The notes below the pieces were generated by a model. The model was not told the origin of the DNA, searched no databases, and worked only from the letters and a program-made list of their open reading frames with translations. Positions 17,309-27,440 of a stretch of 64,000 nucleotides of DNA are shown here, in pieces. Within the stretch, counting starts at the first letter, position 1; every line of letters begins with the position of its first letter. Origin of the DNA: Streptomyces coffeae (lineage in GTDB: Bacteria > Actinomycetota > Actinomycetes > Streptomycetales > Streptomycetaceae); assembly GCF_016741875.1 (NCBI RefSeq), contig NZ_JAERRF010000007.1, positions 186,001-250,000 on the forward strand, in the 5' to 3' direction. A program made the translations under genes and the position numbers.

Positions 17309-17829
17309 CCGGCACCCTCGTCGCTCTGGCCGCTCTTGCCGACCTTGGCCGGCTTGTTGCATGCCTTGAGCGCCGTGTCGACCTTCTCCTTGTCGGTGTC
17401 CTTGAAGCTCACCCCGCCGTCGGGGCCCGGGTCGGGCATGTCCACGCCATGTTCACGCATGCAGCGGGCCAACTTGAGCTGATCGTCCTTGAGCTTCGGA
17501 TCGTTGGGGTCCATGCCGGACGGCTGCGCGTACTTCTGGCATGCCTTGAGGGCCGCCTCGATCGTGTCCTTGTCTCCGCTCAGGGTGCTCGCCGAGCCTT
17601 GATTGGCCGGGTCGTCGGGCATGTCCACGCCATGTTCACGCATGCAGCGGGTGTGCTTGAGGCTCTGATCATCGGAGTCCGCGGACTTCGCGCCCGTCGA
17701 GCTCGTGGACTCCGCCCCGCCGCAGGAGGCCAGCAGGGCGATCGCCACGGCCGCCCCCGCACCGGCCAGGACTGGCCGGCGGATGCGTGGTGTTGGGCGG
17801 CCGAGGCGACTGAATGCATCGTTCTTCAC
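17305..17829 (-). CDS. Lipoprotein with two Cys-containing CMREHGVDMPD repeats
   Basis: Encodes 174 residues from a GTG at 17829 with GAGAAGG upstream. A lipoprotein signal peptide ends at LLASC (lipid Cys36). The mature part holds two similar repeats, about residues 54-100 and 115-160. Each contains RCMREHGVDMPD (Cys62, Cys123) and ends in ALKAC (Cys97, Cys157), giving a pair of cysteines per repeat. This unnamed family is found in actinobacteria beside MacB-type exporters and two-component systems. Its function is unknown; a substrate-binding, redox or metal-sensing role is conceivable. It is the first gene of the exporter operon and overlaps the adaptor gene by 4 bp. Confidence 0.85.
   Translation of the reverse strand: MKNDAFSRLGRPTPRIRRPVLAGAGAAVAIALLASCGGAESTSSTGAKSADSDDQSLKHTRCMREHGVDMPDDPANQGSASTLSGDKDTIEAALKACQKYAQPSGMDPNDPKLKDDQLKLARCMREHGVDMPDPGPDGGVSFKDTDKEKVDTALKACNKPAKVGKSGQSDEGAG
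17431..17651. repeat. Two identical 38-bp copies inside the lipoprotein gene
   Basis: Bases 17431-17468 and 17614-17651 are identical. They begin GTCGGGCATGTCCACGCCAT and encode the RCMREHGVDMPD motif. The flanking parts of the two repeats have diverged much more, so this core has been homogenised or duplicated more recently, or is under strong codon-level constraint. Confidence 0.8.
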
Positions 17830-17896
17830 AGTTTCGTACCCTTCTCGCCTGGCGGCCGGTGTCGGCCGCCGGGCATCCAGAAGTACGCGGCCCGGC

Positions 17897-17936
17897 CTTT
17901 CACGGGCGTCACAGAATGCTGTTACGCCCGTGAAAG
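17897..17936. promoter_or_regulatory. 13-bp perfect inverted repeat in the divergent promoter region
   Basis: Arms CTTTCACGGGCGT (17897-17909) and ACGCCCGTGAAAG (17924-17936) are separated by 14 bp. The site lies between the lipoprotein/exporter operon (start 17829, minus) and the response regulator (start 18015, plus), 68-107 bp from the former. It is the best candidate operator for the divergent response regulator. A hairpin acting on RNA is a less likely alternative because no gene ends here. Confidence 0.6.
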
Positions 17937-17967
17937 CACGTCTCAGGTACTCCTGGAACGATCGGGG

Positions 17968-18005
17968 ATCGCCGGGCACGAAAAAAATCGCCGGGCACGA
18001 AAAAA
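17968..18005 (+). repeat. Perfect 19-bp tandem duplication at the response-regulator ribosome site
   Basis: ATCGCCGGGCACGAAAAAA occurs twice head to tail (17968-17986 and 17987-18005). The second copy supplies the A-run directly before the GGAG ribosome site (18006-18009), 5 bp before the start at 18015. The duplication therefore lengthens the leader of the two-component operon. Confidence 0.8.
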
Positions 18006-18014
18006 GGAGCCAGG

Positions 18015-18668
18015 ATGCGCGTACTGGTGGCCGAGGACGAACGGGTCCTCGCCGATCTGGTCGCCGTCGGCCTGCGCGACCACGCGATGGCGGTCGACGT
18101 TGCCTACGACGGCCCCGCCGCACAGCAGCGCCTGGCGGTCAATGACTACGACGTCCTGGTACTGGACCGGGATCTTCCTGGCGTTCACGGCGACCAGATC
18201 TGCCGGGAACTGGCCGAGGCCGGGGTGCGTACCCGCATCCTCATGCTCACCGCCGCCGCCTCGTTGACCGACCGGGTCGAGGGCCTGCACCTCGGCGCCG
18301 ACGACTACTTGCCCAAGCCGTTCGAGTACGACGAACTCGTCGCACGCATCCAGGCACTCGCCCGCCGTGCCCACCCGGCCCTGCCGCCGGTCCTGGAAAG
18401 CAACGGCATCGTGATCGACCTTCCCAAGCGGCAGGCACACCGCAACGGACGGTACCTGTTGCTGTCTCGCAAGGAATTCGCCGTCCTGCACGTCCTCATG
18501 AGCGCCCGCGGCGCCGTGGTCAGCGCCGAGGAACTGCTGGAACGTGCCTGGGACGAGAACGCGGATCCGTTCTCCAACGTGGTCCGCATCACCATCTCCC
18601 GGTTGCGCGCCAAACTCGGCCGGCCTCCGGTGATCGAAACCTTGCCCGGCGTCGGCTACCGCATCTGA
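18015..18668 (+). CDS. OmpR-family response regulator
   Basis: Encodes 217 residues from the ATG at 18015 with AAAAAAGGAG close upstream. The receiver domain (1-115) has the acidic pair EDE (8-10), the phosphoacceptor Asp in LVLDRDLPG, and the Lys of YLPKPF. The C-terminal OmpR winged helix (about 130-217) has ALLSRKEFAVLHVLM-like (LLLSRKEFAVLHVLM), then NVVRITISRLRAKLG and VGYRI. The sensor kinase follows after 16 bp. With its divergent position it probably controls the exporter operon at 17829-13996 and its own genes. Confidence 0.93.
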   Translation: MRVLVAEDERVLADLVAVGLRDHAMAVDVAYDGPAAQQRLAVNDYDVLVLDRDLPGVHGDQICRELAEAGVRTRILMLTAAASLTDRVEGLHLGADDYLPKPFEYDELVARIQALARRAHPALPPVLESNGIVIDLPKRQAHRNGRYLLLSRKEFAVLHVLMSARGAVVSAEELLERAWDENADPFSNVVRITISRLRAKLGRPPVIETLPGVGYRI

Positions 18669-18684
18669 CCAGGAGCGCCCATCC

Positions 18685-20025
18685 ATGCACCCCGCCGGCC
18701 CACGCTCCCGCCGACTGCCGCCCACCGTGCGGGTCCGGCTGACCGCTCTCTACGGCGGGCTGCTCCTGCTCTCCGGCACGATCCTGCTCACCGTCACCTA
18801 CCTGTGGACCCGGCAGAGCATGGGCCAGCCTGTCACCGTCACCGGTGGCGACAGAATACTGCCGCCCGGCGCCCAGCCCCCCGCCGGCACCGGGCCACCC
18901 AGCACAGGGGTGACCGACAAACTGCCGCCCGAGCTGGAGAAGGCCGTCTCCCGGGCCCAGGACGCCATGCTGGCAGAGCTGCTCACCATCTCCGTCATCG
19001 CAGTGGTCGTCCTGGCCCTGACCGCGGTCCTGGTGGGCTGGTGGCTCTCAGGCCACGTCTTGCGCCCGGTGCACCGCATCACCACCACCGCCCAGCGGCT
19101 CTCCTGGGAGAACCTGCACGAACGGATTGCACTGCCCGGCCCCCGCGGCGAGTTCAAGGAACTCGCCGACACCTTCGACGCGCTGCTCGCCCGGCTGGAA
19201 CGCGCCTTCGACAGTCAACGCCGATTCATCGCCAACGCCTCCCACGAGCTGCGCACCCCCCTGACCATCCAACGCGCCACCCTTCAGATCGGACTGGGCG
19301 GTGCCACCACCTCCCCCGAGAAACTCGCCACGGTCCGCCAACAACTCCTCGACGCCAACCGCCGCGCCGAGCGGCTCATCGACGGGCTCCTGCTGCTCGC
19401 ACAGAGCGACCGGGGCCTTCTCCATCGCGAACCGGTGGCGTTGCGGGAGATGGCGGAGGCGGTGGCCGACCAGCACGCGGCCGACGCCAAAGCCGCCGAC
19501 ATCACGCTCCACCTGGACCTGCACGCGGTCACCGTCCTGGGCGACCCCGTACTCCTCACCCAGCTCCTGACCAACCTCATCCAGAACGCCGGCCGACACA
19601 ACCGCCCCGGCGGCGACATACACCTGCACACCTCCGCACGCGCCGGACTGGTCATCCGCAACACCGGACCACTGGTGCCGGCAGAGGCGATACCGAACCT
19701 GTTCGAGCCGTTCCGGCGGATGGGAACCGAACGCATCGATTCCGCCGAAGGCGCCGGTCTCGGCCTGTCCATCGTCCGCTCCATCGTCCAAGCCCACGCC
19801 GGAACGGTCACCGCGCGCCCCAACCCCAGCGGCGGCGGTCTGGAGATCCACGTCACCCTGCCCCAACTCCCCACCGCACGGCAACGGCCGAGCCCGCCGT
19901 CTCCTTCGAAGCCGTCAACAACGCCCACATCCACACCCCCGGCGTCCTGTTCACCGTCCTCGCCGTCGGCACCGTCACCACCGGGTCCCGCCGGGGCGCC
20001 CTCCTGGGCATCGCGATGGCGGTGA
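18685..20025 (+). CDS. Sensor histidine kinase
   Basis: Encodes 446 residues, starting at an ATG with AGGAGCG 9 bases upstream. Two membrane helices (about 22-42 and 95-118) flank a short, Pro/Gly-rich extracellular loop. A HAMP domain follows (about 119-172), then the H-box FIANASHELRTPLTIQRATL, N-box LTNLIQNAGRH, G-boxes GAGLGLSIVRS. The kinase seems complete by about residue 397. The last 45 residues (PSPPSPSKPSTTPTSTPPAS...) lack normal codon bias and coincide with a different gene fragment in another frame. The true end is therefore altered. Confidence 0.9.
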   Translation: MHPAGPRSRRLPPTVRVRLTALYGGLLLLSGTILLTVTYLWTRQSMGQPVTVTGGDRILPPGAQPPAGTGPPSTGVTDKLPPELEKAVSRAQDAMLAELLTISVIAVVVLALTAVLVGWWLSGHVLRPVHRITTTAQRLSWENLHERIALPGPRGEFKELADTFDALLARLERAFDSQRRFIANASHELRTPLTIQRATLQIGLGGATTSPEKLATVRQQLLDANRRAERLIDGLLLLAQSDRGLLHREPVALREMAEAVADQHAADAKAADITLHLDLHAVTVLGDPVLLTQLLTNLIQNAGRHNRPGGDIHLHTSARAGLVIRNTGPLVPAEAIPNLFEPFRRMGTERIDSAEGAGLGLSIVRSIVQAHAGTVTARPNPSGGGLEIHVTLPQLPTARQRPSPPSPSKPSTTPTSTPPASCSPSSPSAPSPPGPAGAPSWASRWR

Positions 20026-20030
20026 AATCC
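19885..20030 (+). pseudogene. Coding-like fragment of unknown family fused behind the kinase
   Basis: In the frame offset from the kinase, third positions are almost all G/C, and the translation reads SFEAVNNAHIHTPGVLFTVL followed by AVGTVTTGSRRGALLGIAMA. This looks like a genuine protein fragment with one hydrophobic segment. It has no start, and the bias disappears after about 20030. The protein family was not recognised. It suggests that a deletion joined the kinase's end to the 3' part of another gene. Confidence 0.35.
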
Positions 20031-20574
20031 CCTGCCCCTCCTTTCCCTGCCCCGCGCCCTGTCCCGACAGCGCCGCCCCGCGCGCATCGTCGGCGTCATC
20101 TCGGCCGCCCTTCCGTAGAACGCCGATTGCCGGTCTGGCGCAAATACCGCACAGATGCGCGTAGTTCTACGCTATCCGGACCTCACAACACAGAGCACTC
20201 TTGGTGCCACACATCCCACGTGCCGCGCGGTACAGGTGGCGAGTGACGGCCGCGGACGCGGGCCGACGGCATGGAGCACCAGACAGGTGCCGAAACCGGT
20301 CGGGCTTGCCCCATGAGCCGGATGAGCCGGATGTGCCGGTAAGGAGCCGGTCACCGCCGACCCGAAACGGACACAGCGTCAGGTCATCTCCCTCCCGGGT
20401 ATGACCGGACGGCTCGGTCCCCGACCCACGCTGGAAAGGTCCGCCGACGTCCGTTGATCTCCGGCGGCTCCGCCAGGATCGACGACATCGAACTGACCGG
20501 ACTCAACACGCCCAGCGCTCCGCCAGTTCCCCTCGACTCGAGGAGTGGTAGAGCACGTTGGAAGGAACAGACAC
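20026..20574. other. Intergenic stretch, mostly non-coding
   Basis: These 549 bp contain the end of the fragment above and a repeat copy at 20113-20155. An 8-bp inverted repeat (CGTAGAAC 20114-20121, GTTCTACG 20164-20171) overlaps that copy. A short GATGAGCCG tandem lies near 20317-20334. No gene was recognised. The promoter for the protease-like gene should be in the last 100 bp. Confidence 0.5.
20113..20155 (+). repeat. Interspersed imperfect repeat, copy 2
   Basis: This sequence begins CCGTAGAACGCCGATTGCCG and continues with TGGCGCAAATACCG. It matches 7459-7500 at roughly 36 of 43 positions by eye. Unlike copy 1 it overlaps an inverted repeat (CGTAGAAC...GTTCTACG). Confidence 0.5.
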
Positions 20575-21324
20575 ATGACACCGCCACCGCGAAGGACAAG
20601 GCGAGCAGCACGAGGGGCTGCGCCGGCAGCAGCCGGAGCCGACGCCGTCCCGATGGCTTCCACCGAGACTGCGTATGCACCCCGCGGCAGCCTCAACTCG
20701 CAGCCCGTCCCCAGCTCTGTCGTAGGCATCGGTGCCGACGATGGCTACAGGTTCTCGGGAGCCCTGATCGGCTCGCGCTGGGTACTGACCGCCAACCCCT
20801 GCCTTGGGGACACGGGGTACAGCGTCGAGCGGGGTGACGGGAAGAGCGTCCGAGTCGACCAGCAGTACAAGGCTCCGGCCGGCGACATGGCGCTGCTTCA
20901 CCTTGCCTCGCCTCTGGACGGAGCAAAGACCGGGAGCGTGATCGACGGGTACGTCCAGCTGGCCGCCGGCACCGACCCGCCGCCCCAAGCCGGCGATGTC
21001 GTGTATGCCATGGGCTACGGCCGGGGAGGGCTGGGAGTCGTCGCCGAACAGCAGATCACCTCGTACGGCCCCGATGGCAGCTACGGCATGACCGGGTCGG
21101 CATCTGCCCTCGGCAAAGCCGTCGCCTTCGTAGGCGAGTCCGGCGGGCCTGTCCTCCGCTCAGACGGCAAGAGCGGTCTGACGCTGATCGGCGTCGTGAG
21201 CGGTGGCACCGTCTACACGGAAGGCGACTTGTGCATGTGGTTCGCGGGTGGCCCCACCATCTGGAGCACCGACAGCAACGGAGCCATCAACCGGGACTGG
21301 ATCAAGAAGGCGACCGGGATCTGA
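20575..21324 (+). CDS. Trypsin-fold serine protease homologue lacking the catalytic His
   Basis: Encodes 249 residues from the ATG at 20575 with GGAAGGA 8 bases upstream. The chymotrypsin/S1 fold is clear: RFSGALIGSRWVLTANPCLG (about 60-79), DMALLHLASPL with the catalytic Asp (104), and GESGGPVL with the nucleophile Ser (189). In active family members the first motif reads LTAAHC. Here it is LTANPC, so the catalytic His is replaced by Pro75. The N-terminus has a normal AxA-like end (TAYA) but no real hydrophobic core, so export is doubtful. It is either a pseudoprotease or a decaying gene. It is not linked to an operon. Confidence 0.75.
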   Translation: MTPPPRRTRRAARGAAPAAAGADAVPMASTETAYAPRGSLNSQPVPSSVVGIGADDGYRFSGALIGSRWVLTANPCLGDTGYSVERGDGKSVRVDQQYKAPAGDMALLHLASPLDGAKTGSVIDGYVQLAAGTDPPPQAGDVVYAMGYGRGGLGVVAEQQITSYGPDGSYGMTGSASALGKAVAFVGESGGPVLRSDGKSGLTLIGVVSGGTVYTEGDLCMWFAGGPTIWSTDSNGAINRDWIKKATGI

Positions 21325-21494
21325 GAGAGCTCCATCCGCGAGGGCATACCCTGGCCACCGGTGGTCACGCGCATCGCATGCCTGGGCGATCCTCGCACGC
21401 ATCTACCACTACACTCCGCCGAGCACCCACGCCGACCACCCGTCATCTACGGCCTGTGGAAGCTCTGGCGGGGCGAGGCGGGGGATGCTTCCGG

Positions 21495-21527
21495 TTGCTG
21501 TGGTCGCCCTGGCTTAGCTATAGCTAA
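21495..21527 (+). promoter_or_regulatory. Probable promoter with a 14-bp palindrome, near-leaderless
   Basis: TTGCTG (21495-21500) and TATAGC (21519-21524) could serve as -35 and -10 at 18 bp. The -10 sits inside the perfect palindrome TTAGCTATAGCTAA (21514-21527), unusually AT-rich for this DNA. The start codon of the response regulator is only 9 bp beyond the palindrome and no ribosome site is visible. Confidence 0.4.
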
Positions 21528-21536
21528 AGTGCGTCC

Positions 21537-22234
21537 GTGCGCGTACTTCTGGTTGAGGACGATGAACCGGTGGCTCAGTCCCTGCGGCGGGGCCTGAGTC
21601 GCTACGGCTTCGAGGTTGCCTGGGTCACGACGGGTGCCGCCGCCCTGGAACACTGCGAACCCTACGACGTCGTGCTCCTCGACCTCGGCCTGCCCGACAC
21701 AGACGGCCTGGACGTGTGCCGGGCTCTGCGGGAGCAAGGCACCGTGCCGATCATCGTGATCAGCGCGCGGAGTGACGAGACGGACCGGGTGGTCGGGCTG
21801 GAACTCGGGGCTGACGACTACGTGTCCAAGCCGTTCGGGGTGCGCGAGGTCATCGCGCGGATACGGGCGGTAATGCGGCGCGCGCAGGCCCGCCCCATCG
21901 GGGCGGAAGCGGAAAAGGGCCCGGACCGCTACGGCCCCCGCCTCACCATCGACCGAAAGGCCGCCCGCGTCTACCTGGGCGGTGAGGAGGTGGTGCTCGC
22001 GCCGAAGGAGTACGACCTGCTGGCCTTCCTCGCCGAGGAGCCCGGCGCGCTGATATCCCGCGAGCAGATCATGGAGGCGGTCTGGGACGCGAACTGGTTC
22101 GGCCCGACGAAGACGCTGGACGTCCATGTGTCGGCGCTGCGGCGGAAACTGAAGGACGCGATCATCATTGACGCCGTGCGCGGAGTGGGTTTCCGGCTGG
22201 AGGTCGTGCCCGGCGGAAGCGGTGACGACGCCCC

Positions 22235-22238
<4 letters not shown>
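21537..22238 (+). CDS. OmpR-family response regulator
   Basis: Encodes 233 residues from a GTG at 21537 with no ribosome site, possibly on a leaderless or very short leader transcript. The receiver domain has EDD (8-10), the phospho-Asp in VVLLDLGLPD and Lys in YVSKPFG. The winged-helix domain (about 130-225) has LAPKEYDLLAFLAEEPG, then TLDVHVSALRRKL and VRGVGFRLE. It overlaps the kinase start by 4 bp (GTGA). Its targets are unknown; the exported SnoaL-like gene just downstream on the opposite strand is a candidate only by position. Confidence 0.92.
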
Positions 22239-25251
<3,013 letters not shown>

Positions 25252-26256
25252 TCACCTTCGGGCCGCTGTGGCGGAGGGGAGTTCGGCGAAGCGGTGGCGG
25301 TATGCGGCGGCGAAGCGGCCGAGGTGGACCACGCCCCACCGGTAGGCGATCTCGCCGACGGGGTCCGTGGAGGCGAGGATGTCCGCACGGATCCGGTCGA
25401 GCCGCAGGTTGCGTACGTACGACATGGGCGACAGGCCGAGCCGGTCGCGGAATGCGGAACTGACGGTCCTGGGGGAGCAGGTGGCCGCACGAGCGATGTC
25501 GCCGAGGCTGATGTGCTCGGTGAGATTCGCCTCGATGAACGCGAGGGCCGCGCGCAAAGGGCGCGGATGGCCGGGTGGCGGACCGTCCCGCAGCTCGCCG
25601 GTGTGTGAGTGCGGCTGGGCCAGGAGCAGGGCGGTGACGATGGATCGCAGCTGGCTGCGTTGCAGCTCTGTGCGCTGGAACAGGGGGTCGTCCGAGTCGA
25701 GTTGCTCCAGGAGGGAACGGACGAGGAGCCGCACGGCCCGGCCCTTGGGTTCGGCCAGGTCGAGGGCGAAATCGAAGCACACGGTGGACACCGGCGGATG
25801 CCCGGTCAGCGCGGCGAATGCCTCGTCGACCAGGGCGGCGTCGATCCGCAGCCCCAAGAACCGCGTCCTCCGGCCGCGCAGAGGCCGCAGCTCCTGGGTA
25901 TCACCGGGGTTGACGACGCCTGCCGTCGCCTCGTCGAGGGTCGCCCGCAGGCCGCCGCACGCTGCCGAGATCGCACCGGATACACCGATATTGACGAAGT
26001 AGGAGCCGCGGCCACGGCCCTTGGCCGAGGCGACGCGCACATCGAGCGGCGAGGCGAAGTAGCCCACCGCGAAGTCGTGAGCGGCGACGCCGCGCAGTTC
26101 GTGATCTCCACCGCACAGCTCGTCCAGGGGTGATGTGGTGATCGCGCCGCCGAACAGACGGGTGGCGGCGTTGAGCAGGTCGGCGGGGTTCTGGGACGTG
26201 GTGATGAGGTGGTTGCGCAGGGGCGTCGGCACGCTGTCGGGTTCACCTTCGCTCAC
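25252..26256 (-). CDS. AraC-family transcriptional regulator
   Basis: Encodes 334 residues from a GTG at 26256 that overlaps the dioxygenase stop (GTGA). The N-terminal part (about 1-200) resembles the AraC-binding-like (cupin) domain of catabolic regulators (HDFAVGYFASPLDVRVASAK). The C-terminal double HTH (about 235-334) has LTEHISLGDIARAATCSPRT, SSAFRDRLGLSPMSYVRNLR, LDRIRADIL and DPVGEIAYRWGVVHLGRFAA. It lies last in the gene order 28580-25252 and probably regulates the monooxygenase/dioxygenase genes in response to an aromatic compound. Confidence 0.9.
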   Translation of the reverse strand: MSEGEPDSVPTPLRNHLITTSQNPADLLNAATRLFGGAITTSPLDELCGGDHELRGVAAHDFAVGYFASPLDVRVASAKGRGRGSYFVNIGVSGAISAACGGLRATLDEATAGVVNPGDTQELRPLRGRRTRFLGLRIDAALVDEAFAALTGHPPVSTVCFDFALDLAEPKGRAVRLLVRSLLEQLDSDDPLFQRTELQRSQLRSIVTALLLAQPHSHTGELRDGPPPGHPRPLRAALAFIEANLTEHISLGDIARAATCSPRTVSSAFRDRLGLSPMSYVRNLRLDRIRADILASTDPVGEIAYRWGVVHLGRFAAAYRHRFAELPSATAARR

Positions 26257-27194
26257 ATGGGTGGGGCGACGAACAGTCCGGGGTCGACGTCGTTGTGGGA
26301 CTTGGCCGCGATGCACTCGTCCATCTGTGTGGCCGTGCCCCACTGATCCGCGTTGGCGGGGTCGCGCAGGTCGTAGAGGTGGGGGTGCCAGGTGTCCTCG
26401 TCCAGGATCTCCAGCTCGGTGGTGTACTCGACGGTGTTGCCCGCCCGGTCGAGGAAGTAGCTGAAGGAGTTGTCACCGGCACGGTGCCGCCCCGGCCCCC
26501 ACAGCTGCTCGATCCCCAGGCGTCGCATCCTTCCGGTGCCGCGCATGAACTCGTCGATTCCGCGCATCTCGAAGGAGGCGTGGTGGAAGGCCGCGTGCGG
26601 TCCGCGCACGATGCCGAAGCTGTGGTGGAAGGTGTTGCACCGCAGAAACCACATGATCTCGCCGCGATCGCCCAGGCACATGGTGTCCGAGAGGCGGAAG
26701 CCCAGATGCTTGATGTACCAGGCCACCGTGGTCTCGGGGGTGGGGGAGTTCATCAGTACGTGGGAGAGGCGCACGGGGACCGACTCGCGGGCCTCGACCT
26801 TGCGGTGCCGACGCGCGGTGACGTCGGCGGAGACCTCGACCACACGGCCCTCGTTGTCGAATAAGCGGACCGCGTAGCCGCCTCCGGGTGTGTCCAGCGG
26901 CTTCGGCTCATGGACCAACGTCACGCCCTGGGCGATCAGTTGCACGGCCAGGGCGTCGACATCGTCGGCGCCGGCGGCCCCGAAGGCGATGAGGTCGGTG
27001 CGCTTGTGGGCGTCGTCGCGCAGCCGCACGACGTACTGCTCCGGGGAGCCTTCGGCGGCCAGGAACGAGACTCCGGTGTCGGCGGCGGTCTCCGTCAAGC
27101 CCCACAACTCGGTGTAGAAGCGGCGCTGTTCGGCGAAGTTGGGCATGGCAACGTCGATGTGCCGCAGGTGTGTGATCAGACTGCTGTTGCTCAT
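26253..27194 (-). CDS. Extradiol (catechol 2,3-dioxygenase-type) VOC protein
   Basis: Encodes 313 residues from an ATG at 27194 with GGGAG 7 bases upstream. Two vicinal-oxygen-chelate domains are visible (about 8-125 and 140-300). The expected 2-His-1-Glu Fe(II) site is in the second: His145 (VRLSHVLMN), His204 or His205 (AAFHHASFEM) and Glu257 (NTVEYTTEL). Such enzymes open catechol rings by meta cleavage. Next to an FAD aromatic monooxygenase and a relic gene, it could complete a hydroxylation and ring-cleavage pathway, either for catabolism or for tailoring. Confidence 0.88.
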   Translation of the reverse strand: MSNSSLITHLRHIDVAMPNFAEQRRFYTELWGLTETAADTGVSFLAAEGSPEQYVVRLRDDAHKRTDLIAFGAAGADDVDALAVQLIAQGVTLVHEPKPLDTPGGGYAVRLFDNEGRVVEVSADVTARRHRKVEARESVPVRLSHVLMNSPTPETTVAWYIKHLGFRLSDTMCLGDRGEIMWFLRCNTFHHSFGIVRGPHAAFHHASFEMRGIDEFMRGTGRMRRLGIEQLWGPGRHRAGDNSFSYFLDRAGNTVEYTTELEILDEDTWHPHLYDLRDPANADQWGTATQMDECIAAKSHNDVDPGLFVAPPM

Positions 27195-27240
27195 GGGGCA
27201 CTCCCTTGGGTACGGGGTTCAGCTCGGCCAGGCGAGTGGT

Positions 27241-27376
27241 TCAGCTCCGTCGTTCGGTCAGCCAGTCGAGGACAGTGGGCAGCACGGGTCCCTCGCCCAT
27301 GTTGCCGCCGGGGAACATCCGGGCCGTCTTGCCACTGCCGCGCCTCGGGCAGGGTGCGGGAAGTCATGGAACTCAT
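27241..27376 (-). pseudogene. Internally deleted gene relic (possible alpha/beta hydrolase)
   Basis: A start-like ATG at 27376 opens MSSMTSRTLPEAR and then loses the frame. Another frame begins near 27330, reads KTARMFPGGNMGEGPVLPTV then LDWLTERRS and ends at a TGA at 27241. The second piece looks like the last 30 residues of a hydrolase-type protein, and the first like its N-terminus. The middle of the gene is missing. In meta-cleavage operons a C-C hydrolase usually sits beside the dioxygenase, which would fit. The family assignment of so short a piece is tentative. Confidence 0.4.
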
Positions 27377-27440
27377 GGCGGGCACCTGTCTCTCCTCGTC
27401 CGTCACCGGTCGCTGCCGGTCGTCTCTTCGCGCCGGATGG

